Assembly: GCA_017521925.1 (NCBI GenBank)
Contig: JAFXBG010000007.1
Span: forward strand, 1 to 54,258
DNA: 54,258 nt
Origin: Clostridia bacterium
GTDB taxonomy: Bacteria > Bacillota > Clostridia > Oscillospirales > Acutalibacteraceae
Reading direction: 5' to 3'
Under the pieces are notes generated by a model that was given only the letters and a program-made list of their open reading frames with translations, was not told the origin of the DNA and searched no databases. Positions 8,222-17,126 of this stretch are shown in pieces; position 1 is the stretch's first letter; every line of letters starts with the position of its first letter. The translations under genes were made by a program, and so were the position numbers.

Positions 8222-9031
8222 ATGATTATCGACACCCATGTTCATATTGGACAAAGTCTTAACTTTGATATGAGAGAAGAGGATGTGCTGTATTCCTTGG
8301 ATAAGTACGGCATTGATGTTGCAATAGTTTCAAATACAGAGGTAGCAAGCCACGACCATGACAGAAAGCTTTTGCCTGATTGTTTTCAGAAAGGTCAGGT
8401 TGAGTGTCTTAACCGTTCCCTTAAATTTGCAAGGGAGAATCCCCGTAAGATTTATCTTCAGCACTGGGTAAAGCCTATGGAGGAAATCACCCCTGAGCTT
8501 AAAAGTCTTATAGAGGCTAACCTTGACGTTATAAAAGGAATCAAGTTTCATCCTTATCACTCAGGTGTATCTTTTACTGATGAAAGCTGTGAAAAATATG
8601 TAAGGCTTGCGGCAGAGTATAACTTACCCGTAATAAGCCACACAGGTACAGAGTTTGACGATAACCCCAAAAGGCTTTTTGAAATGGCTAAAAAATACCC
8701 CGAAACACCCTTTGTTATGGTGCATCTGGGTTTGGGTTCTGACAACAAAGAAGCCATTGAGCTTTGCAAAGCACAAAAAAACCTTTACGGCGATACAACC
8801 TGGGTAAGCGTAAAAAGCACCCTGGAATTTATAGAAAAATGCGGTTCAGAGCGGATTATGTTCGGTTCTGACAGTCCTATAGACGGCAAAGATACCTACG
8901 CGTTTAACGGTACAGGCGACAGAAGTCTTTATCAGCAGTATTTCAATGAGTTCCGCGATATGGTAAGCCGAGAGGTCTATGACAATATAATGTATAGAAA
9001 TGCGGCAAAGCTTTTTAAAATCGATATTTAG
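8222..9031 (+). CDS. Metal-dependent amidohydrolase (amidohydrolase-2 TIM barrel)
   Basis: The product is 269 residues. Metal-site motifs appear in the order expected for the amidohydrolase-2 family: DTHVHIG at the N-terminus, GIKFHPYHSG, PVISHTGTEF, FVMVHLGLGS and MFGSDSPIDG with the terminal Asp. Members hydrolyse or decarboxylate small cyclic or carboxylate substrates in the cytoplasm; the substrate here is unknown. The start is ATG 8222, with AAAGGGG seven bases upstream. The gene is monocistronic. Confidence 0.85.
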   Translation: MIIDTHVHIGQSLNFDMREEDVLYSLDKYGIDVAIVSNTEVASHDHDRKLLPDCFQKGQVECLNRSLKFARENPRKIYLQHWVKPMEEITPELKSLIEANLDVIKGIKFHPYHSGVSFTDESCEKYVRLAAEYNLPVISHTGTEFDDNPKRLFEMAKKYPETPFVMVHLGLGSDNKEAIELCKAQKNLYGDTTWVSVKSTLEFIEKCGSERIMFGSDSPIDGKDTYAFNGTGDRSLYQQYFNEFRDMVSREVYDNIMYRNAAKLFKIDI

Positions 9032-9042
9032 TAGAAAAAACT

Positions 9043-9085
9043 AAGAAGCCCTGTTGACTGTGGTTGTCAGTCAACAGGGTTTCTT
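9043..9085. terminator. Bidirectional terminator between convergent genes
   Basis: A 17-bp stem (9043-9059 with 9069-9085) contains one G-T wobble and ends in T/A-rich tails. It serves the amidohydrolase gene and probably the protease gene on the other strand. Confidence 0.85.
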
Positions 9086-9114
9086 AAGTTAAGAGATGTG
9101 TGTAAAACACTCAT

Positions 9115-11367
9115 TTATTCATATAGCATTACGCTTTGTCCCACATTAGAGGGGGCATCTATAAGTGCTATATATTTCTGGATAAGGGTTGCGTCTTTAA
9201 TAGAGCAACCGCCTGAGCTGTCAACATCTGCCAGCACAAGGGTAACAGCATCAAACTCAATTACTTTGGCAAGATATTTGCGGATTAGTGTAGTATCTTT
9301 GATACTGATTGTATTGTTGTGGTCAGTGTCACCGATTATATATGCCTTTGCAAATTTAGGAGCAGAAGTAGGTTCCGCTGTTGTTTCTATAACAGAGGTA
9401 GTTGTTTCTGTGGGGTCAGTATAGGATGAGCCCGGAGTAACAAACTTGCCGTTTCTTACCTCAACAACAGACTGAGTGGCAATAATGTTGTTGCCTGTGT
9501 CTTTTGCGGTTATCTTGAGCGTGTATACACCGTCTGTTTCAAAGGTTATGGTGCTGTAGTAAACATTTGAGTATGGCTGAAGAATTTCATCGTTGCAGGA
9601 GAATTCATACTCATAAACGCCTGTTCCGCCTCCGGCCAAAGCTATGACAATAACCTGATTATCAGCTACATAATCCAAGGTAATACCCAATGAAAATGCA
9701 GGAGCCTGGGTATAGCTTGCAGTTTCCGTGGTAGTTTCAGTGGTAGTTTCAGTGGTAGTTTCAGTGGGCTCGGTGGACTGGGTTTCTGTAACCTCAGGGA
9801 CAAAGTCGGGGTCTTCGGTAATTGCTTTGATTACTAACGTTCCGCCCATTGGGTCGCCGTAGTATTTGTCGTAAAAGTCCATAAGCTCGTAGGTTTTATA
9901 CTGACCGTTTTCTTGGTACATAACAAAGCTGTCGCCTTTTATACCCTGATTTTTAAAGTAATATCCGCCGCTGAATGCAAGCCATTCGCAAACGCCTATG
10001 CTGTTGGGGATATATTCGTAGTCGGGATTGTCTTTGTTTTCGTTGTAGGTTTTTGTATTGTCTACAGAGACACCTATGGCGCCCTTACCCTGAGGAAGGT
10101 CAAAGTCCTTTGTATCTACTGAAATATAACCTGTGTAATCAACAGTGCCTGAACCAAGCTTTGTCCACAGTGCGGTCTCCTGAGTGGGGGTTTCGCCGTA
10201 AACGGGAATGTAGTAAACTGTGTAATCAGCTCCGAAAGATGTGCTTTCAAAGAGAACACTGTCAAGGTTATCGTTGCCGTCAAAATCAAAAACGTTGATA
10301 TAGGTTATGTTGTTGGTTGGTGCGTAAGCTTCGTCAGTAATATATGAAAACTGAGTTGTTGCACCGTAAATTTCGTTCTGGAGAATTTCCCTGTTACCGT
10401 CAAGTTTTACGTAATCTGTAATAGCAAAGCTGGGGCCGAAAATATGGTGAAAAATCCACGCATCTTCATAAGAAATCCAGAAATAACCGCCGTTTGCGTT
10501 TACATAGGGTCCCCAACTGTTCTTAATAAGCCAGGCACCATTGTTTACAGGGGTGTCGTGTGTAAATGAGGTTGAGAACTTTTCTTTGGGGTAATTATCG
10601 TCCCAACCGATAATGCTTACGGCGTGGCCGTAAAGCTCATTTGTGGCCAGAAGACCGTTGGAACAGTAAAAACTGTCAGAATCAGAATTCATATATCTTA
10701 CGGTATCTGCGTTGAAATTTGCCACAACAGAACCGTAATCCATAATGTATGACTTTACGGTTTCTATGGGGGTTTGTCTGTTAACATATCTGATTCCGGT
10801 TACACCGTAATCCACAGAATACTGAGAGTTTGCATTTTCGTATGCGGTTTTGTCATAAGGATAACCCTGAGCAGACTGAGTTACAGCACCTACGGGAAGC
10901 TCTTTGTCAAGAAGCGGACCGCTCCAGGATGTTAAGTAGCCCATAGGAATATAAGAGTAACCGCCGTCTGACACTAAGTCCTCTCGTTGCCAACCAATGC
11001 CCGACTCCTCGATTAGTCCCCAAATGTTCATATGCTCGGGGGAGAAATGCTCTACCTTTTCACCTGACTTTAAAAGCAGGGTTTCCAGGGTTGAAAGTGA
11101 GCTGTAAGCCCAGCAGGTATTGGCATCCTGTTGTCTTATATCGGTTGTGTATCCTAAGTCTTTTGAGCTGTAGCTTGATGGAAGACTTTCTGCTTTTACC
11201 TCTGAAAGTTCGGTGAAAGCATTAACATTTTCCGATGCGACGGGCTCAATACGGCTCAGTGCCGCTATCTGAGCTAAAGAGTCAAGCTCTTTGGCATTGC
11301 CTGTTATTATAAAAGAACTGAGGATTAGGGCGGCAATCAGGAAAAAAACAAATAATTTTTTCTTCAT
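9115..11367 (-). CDS. Secreted papain-like (C1) protease with lectin-like, Ig-like and dockerin domains
   Basis: The product is 750 residues. A signal peptide (1-25) is followed by a C1-family catalytic domain (about 63-315) with oxyanion Gln79/80, Cys85 (DANTCWAYSSLS), His248 (LYGHAVSIIGW) and Asn283 (WLIKNSWGP). A lectin-like region usual for this bacterial subfamily follows (about 330-517). Next come a Thr/Glu linker with three TTTE repeats, an Ig-like module (558-641), a second linker and a type I dockerin (676-735). The Ig module resembles those of the CBM26 protein at 17127-19547. The start is ATG 11367 with GAGG eight bases upstream; a GTG nine bases further upstream would overlap that site. 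The dockerin implies anchoring on a surface complex. Confidence 0.93.
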   Translation of the reverse strand: MKKKLFVFFLIAALILSSFIITGNAKELDSLAQIAALSRIEPVASENVNAFTELSEVKAESLPSSYSSKDLGYTTDIRQQDANTCWAYSSLSTLETLLLKSGEKVEHFSPEHMNIWGLIEESGIGWQREDLVSDGGYSYIPMGYLTSWSGPLLDKELPVGAVTQSAQGYPYDKTAYENANSQYSVDYGVTGIRYVNRQTPIETVKSYIMDYGSVVANFNADTVRYMNSDSDSFYCSNGLLATNELYGHAVSIIGWDDNYPKEKFSTSFTHDTPVNNGAWLIKNSWGPYVNANGGYFWISYEDAWIFHHIFGPSFAITDYVKLDGNREILQNEIYGATTQFSYITDEAYAPTNNITYINVFDFDGNDNLDSVLFESTSFGADYTVYYIPVYGETPTQETALWTKLGSGTVDYTGYISVDTKDFDLPQGKGAIGVSVDNTKTYNENKDNPDYEYIPNSIGVCEWLAFSGGYYFKNQGIKGDSFVMYQENGQYKTYELMDFYDKYYGDPMGGTLVIKAITEDPDFVPEVTETQSTEPTETTTETTTETTTETASYTQAPAFSLGITLDYVADNQVIVIALAGGGTGVYEYEFSCNDEILQPYSNVYYSTITFETDGVYTLKITAKDTGNNIIATQSVVEVRNGKFVTPGSSYTDPTETTTSVIETTAEPTSAPKFAKAYIIGDTDHNNTISIKDTTLIRKYLAKVIEFDAVTLVLADVDSSGGCSIKDATLIQKYIALIDAPSNVGQSVMLYE

Positions 11368-11396
11368 TACGTACACCTCACTAAAATTCCAATTTT

Positions 11397-11425
11397 ATAT
11401 TAACATTTTTTATGCAAAATGTAAA
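11397..11425 (-). promoter_or_regulatory. Sigma-A promoter for the dockerin protease
   Basis: On the minus strand, TTTACA (11425-11420) and TAATAT (11402-11397) have a 17-base spacer. Confidence 0.65.
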
Positions 11426-11459
11426 GAGTTTTTGAGGCAAATATCGGTGTTTTTTATTG

Positions 11460-11488
11460 GTATAACCAAATTCCTGCCTTCATATATT
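11460..11488 (+). promoter_or_regulatory. Possible sigma-E-type promoter for spoIIP
   Basis: GTATAAC (11460-11466), 14 bases, then CATATATT (11481-11488) resembles the Bacillus sigma-E pattern (ATA core at -35 and CATACAHT at -10). spoIIP is under sigma-E in Bacillus. The -35 match is partial, and this is inference. Confidence 0.4.
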
Positions 11489-11517
11489 TAATATAGCTTG
11501 TTTTTGGAGGTTTTTTA

Positions 11518-12588
11518 GTGAAGAAAGGTAAGGTGAAATCCGTATTTTGCGGCTTGTTGGCATTGTGTCTGAGTGTTTTGGGAATCGGTTCTGTTGCTGA
11601 ACATGCAAAGCAGTGTGACGGATTTTCAGGTGACCTTACTTTAGCCGCCGCGGCCTTTGTAATGCCTGAGGCACTTCGCAGTGTCAGAGATACGTCGGAA
11701 GACGAAGAGGCGGCTGACAGCGAGAAAACCCAGCCTCAAACTACTGAAGAGGCAACATATGACGAAAGACAGACTGAGCCTGTGGACTTGCACGAGGATG
11801 AAACCCATTATCCTGTAATAACATCCCAGTTTGGCGAAAGCGGAGTAAGCTGCAGCAATTTTTACATAAAGGATACTGTAGGAGCAGATACGGATTTTGA
11901 AAAGCTTCTGGACCTGCCTATGGGATTTGAGCTTGAAAACACCGCAGAACCCCAAGTGCTGATTTTTCATACCCACACAACAGAGAGCTATCTTGAATAT
12001 GACGAAGGGTATTATCACGAAAGTTTTTATCCCAGAACTCAGGACAGCACAAAGAATATGGTAAGCGTAGGCGAGGAGCTGGCAAATTCTCTGAGAAAAC
12101 AGGGAATAGGTGTTATCCACGCCACAAATGTTCACGATTACCCTGAATATACAGGTGCTTACGACCGTTCATGGGAAACTATTACGAAATATACAGAGGA
12201 ATACCCCGGTATTAAGGTAGTGCTGGATATTCACCGGGATTCAATAGCAGGAGATAACGGTACTAAGGTTAAACCCACTTTTGAGGTAAACGGCAGAAAA
12301 GCGGCACAGATTATGATTATGGCAGGCTGTGACCCTTATGATGAAATGGGCTTTCCCGATTGGGAGTATAACCTGAGGTTTGCTTTAAAACTACAGGAAA
12401 CCGCCGAGAATATGTACCCCGGCATGACACGGCCGCTGTACTTCGGTTATTTTGCATATAATATGCCTATAAGCCGCGGCTCGTTGCTTATAGAGGTGGG
12501 TACAGATGTTAATACAGTTTCGGAAGCACAGTATACAGGAAATTTACTTGGTAATGTGCTGGCAAGGGTATTGCAAACAGAAGGATAA
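11518..12588 (+). CDS. spoIIP: Stage II sporulation protein P
   Basis: SpoIIP is a peptidoglycan amidase/endopeptidase that works with SpoIID and SpoIIM in the mother-cell membrane to drive forespore engulfment. The product is 356 residues. It has an N-terminal membrane anchor (about 9-28), a low-complexity acidic stretch, and the SpoIIP domain with metal-site segments LIFHTHTTESY (148-158), VVLDIHRDS (234-242) and LLIEVGTDVNT near the C-terminus. The start is GTG 11518 behind TTTGGAGG. It probably forms an operon with the next two genes, and it is direct evidence that the organism sporulates. Confidence 0.95.
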   Translation: MKKGKVKSVFCGLLALCLSVLGIGSVAEHAKQCDGFSGDLTLAAAAFVMPEALRSVRDTSEDEEAADSEKTQPQTTEEATYDERQTEPVDLHEDETHYPVITSQFGESGVSCSNFYIKDTVGADTDFEKLLDLPMGFELENTAEPQVLIFHTHTTESYLEYDEGYYHESFYPRTQDSTKNMVSVGEELANSLRKQGIGVIHATNVHDYPEYTGAYDRSWETITKYTEEYPGIKVVLDIHRDSIAGDNGTKVKPTFEVNGRKAAQIMIMAGCDPYDEMGFPDWEYNLRFALKLQETAENMYPGMTRPLYFGYFAYNMPISRGSLLIEVGTDVNTVSEAQYTGNLLGNVLARVLQTEG

Positions 12589-12634
12589 TTTGTTATAATA
12601 ACTTTATAATTGGGAAGTTTTTGGAGTTTTACAG

Positions 12635-13102
12635 ATGAACAAAGGCAAAATCACAATTAAATTTCTTTTGGCAATGCTTTCTGTTATGGTAGTTTTAGGC
12701 TCGTTTTCCGTTTATTCCGTATTTGCAGAGCCTGATGAAACCTATGCTATAGAGTCCTTCGTTGCAAGTGACGATGAGGCAGTAACAACTGAGGCAGTAC
12801 CTACAACTACCGAGGCTACTGAGCCTTCTTACCGTGCTCCTCTGCCTACACTTGAGGATAATGAGATTACTCCTCCTACAGTAGTGGGTCAGGTTGAAGA
12901 AAGAGAAGAGCCTTCTCTTTTCTGGGGCTTTGTAAGCTGGATACTTATTGGTGTCGGTGTGGCGGTGGTGCTGGCGGTTATGCTTTCTACAAAAGCCAAA
13001 GCTTACCGCGGCGGCAGAGACAGATATTCCAATACTGACAAGATTTCCGGTAAAAAGAAGCTTCTGTCTCAGGAATATTATGACAAAAGAAAAAGACGAT
13101 AA
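12635..13102 (+). CDS. Signal-anchored membrane protein of unknown function
   Basis: The product is 155 residues: an N-terminal signal or signal-anchor segment (about 9-31), a Thr/Glu-rich extracellular stretch, one membrane helix (about 94-115), and a basic C-terminal tail ending KRKRR. I do not recognise the family. It lies 46 bases after spoIIP and only two bases before dus, so it is likely co-transcribed with both. A sporulation role is possible from position only. The ATG follows TTGGAG. Confidence 0.65.
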   Translation: MNKGKITIKFLLAMLSVMVVLGSFSVYSVFAEPDETYAIESFVASDDEAVTTEAVPTTTEATEPSYRAPLPTLEDNEITPPTVVGQVEEREEPSLFWGFVSWILIGVGVAVVLAVMLSTKAKAYRGGRDRYSNTDKISGKKKLLSQEYYDKRKRR

Positions 13103-13104
13103 AT

Positions 13105-14091
13105 ATGAAAATAGGTAATGTAGAGATAAACGGTGTTGCCGCACTTGCTCCTATGGCAGGTGTTGCTGACAGGGCATTTCGTGAGCTTTGTATGAGCTTT
13201 GGTGCAGATTACTGCGTAAGCGAAATGGTAAGCGCAAAAGGCATCACCTACGGAAGTAAAAAGAGTGCAGAGCTTATGGAGCTTTCTGATGCTGAGCGTC
13301 CCTGTGCAATTCAGCTTTTCGGCAGTGAACCCGATGTTATGGCTGAGGCTGTGCGTTTTGCAATGCAGTTTAAGCCCGATATAATTGATATAAATATGGG
13401 TTGTCCCGTGCCTAAGGTTAACTCTAATGGTTGCGGATGTCAGCTTATGACTGACCCTAAGCTTTGTGCAGAAATTGTTAAGGCATCGGTAAATGCAAGT
13501 GACGTTCCCGTAACGGTTAAAATCCGCAAGGGTATTGACAAAGACCACGTAAACGCCGTTGATGTTGCAATTGCCTGTGAGCAGGCAGGAGCTTCGGCTA
13601 TTACGGTCCACGGCAGAACACGAGAGCAGATGTATGCTCCCACCGCAGACTGGGACATTATAAGGGATGTCAAAAGGGCAGTTTCGGTGCCTGTTATCGG
13701 CAACGGCGATGTGTTTAGTGCCTTAGATGCCGCTAATCTTTACGAGCATACAGGCTGTGATATGATAATGGTAGGCAGAGGTGCCTTGGGTAATCCCTGG
13801 ATTTTCTCAGAGATTAACAGCTTTTTTATGACTGATAAGATTCCACCTCGTCCATCAGCTGTTATCAAGGCTACTACAATGCTTCGCCACGTGTCGGCAA
13901 TCTGCCTTTATAAGGGCGAAAAAGCAGGTATGCGTGAAGCCAGAAAACATATTTCATGGTACTTAAAGGGCTTTAAGAATGCCGCCGCTTTCAGAAATGA
14001 AGCAGGCAGACTTGAGACTTTAGCTGAGTTTTCAAACTTGGTAAAAAGAGTTTTAATAGCCCAAAACATAAAGGAAACAATAGAAGAGTAA
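13105..14091 (+). CDS. dus: tRNA-dihydrouridine synthase
   Basis: This flavoenzyme reduces specific uridines in tRNA to dihydrouridine using FMN and NADPH. The product of 328 residues has APMAGVADRAFR at the start of the TIM barrel, SEMVSAKG, the catalytic-Cys loop INMGCPVPKV (Cys100), TVKIRKG and the FMN-binding GRGALGNPW. It is most like the DusB/YhdG (NifR3) group. It starts two bases after the preceding stop codon with only a weak purine-rich site, which suggests translational coupling. Confidence 0.93.
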   Translation: MKIGNVEINGVAALAPMAGVADRAFRELCMSFGADYCVSEMVSAKGITYGSKKSAELMELSDAERPCAIQLFGSEPDVMAEAVRFAMQFKPDIIDINMGCPVPKVNSNGCGCQLMTDPKLCAEIVKASVNASDVPVTVKIRKGIDKDHVNAVDVAIACEQAGASAITVHGRTREQMYAPTADWDIIRDVKRAVSVPVIGNGDVFSALDAANLYEHTGCDMIMVGRGALGNPWIFSEINSFFMTDKIPPRPSAVIKATTMLRHVSAICLYKGEKAGMREARKHISWYLKGFKNAAAFRNEAGRLETLAEFSNLVKRVLIAQNIKETIEE

Positions 14092-14103
14092 GGAGTAAAG
14101 AAA

Positions 14104-15351
14104 ATGGAAATGATGAAGACTATTGACTTCGTAAAAGAGTTTGATGCTGAGGTTGGCGAGGCAATGCTTATGGAGCAGACACGTCAGCAGCAGAATATTG
14201 AGCTTATTGCCAGTGAGAACATCGCTTCTCCTGCGGTTATGGCTGCAATGGGTACTTTGCTTACAAATAAGTATGCTGAGGGTTACCCTGCAAAGCGTTA
14301 CTACGGCGGTTGCGAAAAGGTAGACGTTGTTGAAAACATCGCAAGAGAAAGAGCTTGTAAGCTTTTCGGTGCAGAGCACGCAAACGTTCAGCCTCACTCA
14401 GGTGCACAGGCTAACCTTGCAGTTTATTTTGCAATGCTTAACCCCGGCGATACAATTATGGGTATGAGCCTTTCTGAGGGCGGCCACCTTACTCACGGTT
14501 CACCTGTTAATATGTCAGGTAAATACTACAACTTTGTTCCTTACGGAATTGACGGTGAGACTCACCGTATCAACTATGATACAGTAAGACAGATTGCTTT
14601 AGAGTGCAAGCCTAAGATGATTGTTGCAGGTGCTTCTGCATATCCCAGAGCAATTGATTTCAAAAAGTTCAGAGAGATTGCCGACGAGGTGGGTGCATAT
14701 CTTATGGTAGATATGGCTCACATTGCAGGTTTAGTTGCCGCAGGTGCTCACGAAAATCCTGTTCCTTACTGTGATTTCGTTACTACAACTACTCACAAAA
14801 CTCTTCGCGGTCCCCGCGGCGGTATGATACTTTGCAAAGAGAAGTATGCTAAGGATATCGACAAGGCTATTTTCCCCGGTACTCAGGGCGGCCCCTTAAT
14901 GCACATTATTGCAGCAAAGGCTGTTTGCTTTGGCGAGGCTCTTTCTGATGACTTTAAGGAGTACGGCAGAAAGGTTGTAGAAAACTGTAAGGCTTTGGCT
15001 GAAGGTCTTACCAAGAGAGGCTTAAAGCTTGTTAGCGGCGGTACTGACAACCACCTTCTCCTTATGGATTTAAGAGATATGGACATCACAGGCAAAGAGC
15101 TTGAGAACCGTCTTGACGAGGTAAGAATTACAGTTAACAAGAACACTGTTCCCAACGAGCCCAGAAGCCCCTTTGTTACAAGCGGTATCCGTATCGGTAC
15201 AGCTGCTGTTACAACACGTGGTTTAGGTGTTGAGGAAATGGACAAGATTGCCGAGCTTATCGCTATGGTTATCGAAGATTTTGAGGGTAACAAGGAAAAG
15301 GTTATTGCTGAGGTTGACGCTATCTGCCAGAAGTACCCTCTTTATAAATAA
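14104..15351 (+). CDS. glyA: Serine hydroxymethyltransferase
   Basis: This PLP enzyme interconverts serine and glycine with tetrahydrofolate, the main source of one-carbon units. The product of 415 residues has normal length for the family. The PLP lysine is Lys232 in [14 protein letters not shown], and [12 protein letters not shown] and the [15 protein letters not shown] loop are intact. AAGGAG precedes the ATG. It begins 12 bases after dus, so it may share that transcript. Confidence 0.98.
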   Translation: MEMMKTIDFVKEFDAEVGEAMLMEQTRQQQNIELIASENIASPAVMAAMGTLLTNKYAEGYPAKRYYGGCEKVDVVENIARERACKLFGAEHANVQPHSGAQANLAVYFAMLNPGDTIMGMSLSEGGHLTHGSPVNMSGKYYNFVPYGIDGETHRINYDTVRQIALECKPKMIVAGASAYPRAIDFKKFREIADEVGAYLMVDMAHIAGLVAAGAHENPVPYCDFVTTTTHKTLRGPRGGMILCKEKYAKDIDKAIFPGTQGGPLMHIIAAKAVCFGEALSDDFKEYGRKVVENCKALAEGLTKRGLKLVSGGTDNHLLLMDLRDMDITGKELENRLDEVRITVNKNTVPNEPRSPFVTSGIRIGTAAVTTRGLGVEEMDKIAELIAMVIEDFEGNKEKVIAEVDAICQKYPLYK

Positions 15352-15362
15352 GATTTAAACTC

Positions 15363-15384
15363 AGGGGCGATTTATATCGCCCCT
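15363..15384 (+). terminator. Hairpin after glyA, possible terminator
   Basis: A 9-bp stem AGGGGCGAT/ATCGCCCCT has a 4-base loop but is followed by TAATTAAAAA and not a T run, so termination would be weak. Its sequence resembles the palindromes at 34117-34135 and 36923-36944. Confidence 0.45.
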
Positions 15385-15410
15385 TAATTAAAAAGAAAGG
15401 TTGTGTATAT

Positions 15411-16682
15411 ATGGCTTCTCCTTTGGCTGACAGGATAAGACCCAATACTATTGACGATATTGTGGGTCAGAAGCATCTTATAGGCGAAAATAAACCTTTA
15501 AGAAAAATTATCGAGAGCGGATATATTCCTAACCTTATTTTTTACGGCCCTTCGGGTGTGGGAAAAACCACCCTTGCAACCTATATTGCAAAAAAGACCA
15601 ACAAGACACTGAAAAAGCTTAACGGTACTACCGCTTCAACGGCTGATATAAAGGAAATAGTAGCTGAGCTTAATACCTTTTCGGGTATGAACGGAATTCT
15701 CCTTTACCTTGATGAGATTCAGTATTTTAATAAAAAACAACAACAGACTTTGCTTGAGTATATTGAGGACGGCAGAATTACCCTTATTGCTTCCACTACC
15801 GAAAATCCCTACTTTTACGTATACAATGCTATTTTAAGCCGTAGCACGGTGTTTGAGTTCAAGCCTGTTGAGCCTGCGGACTTAGCCTTGGCTGTAAGAC
15901 GCGGAGTAAGCATATTAGAGCAGGAGCAGGGGCTTAACATAGAAATTTCCGACAAAGCGGTTATGCATATTGCTACAGCCTGTGGGGGAGATGTGCGAAA
16001 AGCTCTTAATGCTCTTGAACTTTCTGTGGTTTCATCAGATTTAAAAGACGGCACAAGAGTTGTCAGCGACCAGCACGTTACTGAGCTTACTCAGAAAAGT
16101 GCCGTAAGATATGACCGCGACGGTGACGAGCATTATGACATTGTTTCTGCTTATCAGAAAAGTATGAGAGGCTCTGACCCTGATGCGGCGCTTCACTATC
16201 TTGCAAGGCTTTTGAAGGCAGGAGATTTGGCAAGTGCCTGCAGGCGGCTTATGGTTTGTGCCGCCGAGGATGTGGGGCTTGCACATCCTCAGATTCTGCC
16301 AATTGTTAAGGCTTGTGTTGATATGGCTCAGGCAGTGGGACTTCCTGAGGCAAGGCTTCCTTTGGCAGATGCAGTTATTCTTGTGGCAACATCCCCAAAG
16401 TCAAATTCTGCCCACGATGCCATAGCGCGTGCTGAGGCAGATTTGGAAAGCGGCAAGGCGTTGGGAATTCCACGTCAGCTTCAGAATATGCACTATGACG
16501 GCGAGGATAATCAGAATAAAGGTCAGTTTTACAAATATCCCCATGATTATCCCGACCACTATTGCCAACAGCAATATCTGCCTGACAGCATAAAAAATGC
16601 CGAGTACTATATTTATGGCGACAATAAAAATGAACAGGCGTTTAAAGCGTACTGGGAGAAGATAAAAAAAGGTTCCTCTTGA
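15411..16682 (+). CDS. rarA: Replication-associated recombination protein A (RarA/MgsA AAA+ ATPase)
   Basis: RarA is an AAA+ ATPase related to clamp loaders that acts at stalled replication forks. The product is 423 residues. It has Walker A GPSGVGKT (46-53), Walker B LLYLDEIQYF (Asp100-Glu101), sensor 1 ASTTENPYF, an arginine-finger region LSRSTVF and the C-terminal tetramerisation domain ending KAYWEKIKK. The usual DEIHRF of the family is DEIQYF here, a modest variation. The last codons and the TGA lie inside the terminator stem-loop. Confidence 0.93.
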   Translation: MASPLADRIRPNTIDDIVGQKHLIGENKPLRKIIESGYIPNLIFYGPSGVGKTTLATYIAKKTNKTLKKLNGTTASTADIKEIVAELNTFSGMNGILLYLDEIQYFNKKQQQTLLEYIEDGRITLIASTTENPYFYVYNAILSRSTVFEFKPVEPADLALAVRRGVSILEQEQGLNIEISDKAVMHIATACGGDVRKALNALELSVVSSDLKDGTRVVSDQHVTELTQKSAVRYDRDGDEHYDIVSAYQKSMRGSDPDAALHYLARLLKAGDLASACRRLMVCAAEDVGLAHPQILPIVKACVDMAQAVGLPEARLPLADAVILVATSPKSNSAHDAIARAEADLESGKALGIPRQLQNMHYDGEDNQNKGQFYKYPHDYPDHYCQQQYLPDSIKNAEYYIYGDNKNEQAFKAYWEKIKKGSS

Positions 16683-16698
16683 TGAGGAACCTTTTTTT
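16664..16698 (+). terminator. Rho-independent terminator overlapping the 3' end of rarA
   Basis: The left arm (16664-16678) encodes the last residues of RarA, the TGA stop lies in the loop, and the right arm (16684-16698) ends in seven Ts. Confidence 0.9.
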
Positions 16699-16701
16699 AT
16701 C

Positions 16702-16776
16702 AGGTGATAAGTAATAGTGAATAGTGAATAGTGGCGGTGGCACCTTCGGTGCGATTATAGTATTAGAAAACAAACT
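16702..16776. repeat. Short-period repetitive stretch and small hairpin
   Basis: AATAGTG is repeated in tandem (16712-16733), followed by the hairpin GCACC-TTC-GGTGC. A related sequence is near 7950-7978. GATTATAGTAT at its right edge recurs to the left of the element copy at 22143. Confidence 0.5.
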
Positions 16777-16852
16777 GACCCACCGTAAACGAAACGTAAC
16801 TTACATATGAAACCTGCCCAAAGGCGAATTGCCCTGCAGGTGGATAACCTGC
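16777..16852. repeat. Dispersed intergenic element, copy A
   Basis: It shares the core ATGAAACCTG-CCAAAGGCGAATTGCCC with copy B and ends in the hairpin GCAGGT-GGATA-ACCTGC (16836-16852). No ORF. The element family is unknown to me. Confidence 0.7.
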
Positions 16853-16854
16853 CC

Positions 16855-16930
16855 GACCCGCCGTTAATGGGAGCTAATCTTAATATGAAACCTGTCCAAA
16901 GGCGAATTGCCCTCCGAGGGGCTGCCTCGG
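16855..16930. repeat. Dispersed intergenic element, copy B
   Basis: In tandem with copy A. It starts GACCCGCCGTTAATG, carries the core CCAAAGGCGAATTGCCC and ends in the hairpin CCGAGG-GGCTG-CCTCGG (16914-16930). It is followed by GATAAAAAATGAC. Confidence 0.75.
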
Positions 16931-17023
16931 CAGGATAAAAAATGACCATATAATCTGCACACAAAGATAATGGAAACATTGTGCAATATTCAATTAGAAA
17001 TATTCTGAAAAAGAAAAATAAAC

Positions 17024-17051
17024 TTGACAAATTGTAATAAAATTTTATATG
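17024..17051 (+). promoter_or_regulatory. Probable promoter for the starch-binding protein gene
   Basis: A consensus TTGACA (17024-17029) is followed after 16 bases by TATATG (17046-17051). The -10 choice is not certain. The leader would be about 70 bases. Confidence 0.5.
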
Positions 17052-17126
17052 TGAGATAATCTGTGAAAATATGTATTTTTGCAGAAACATTACCTTTATA
17101 TTAAGGTAAAAAAGGAGGAAATTTTT

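Noticed and set aside
9729-9770. 12-base tandem repeat (GTGGTAGTTTCA units) as a possible mobile or regulatory repeat
   Set aside because: It encodes the Thr/Glu linker of the dockerin protease in frame, so it is ordinary low-complexity coding sequence.
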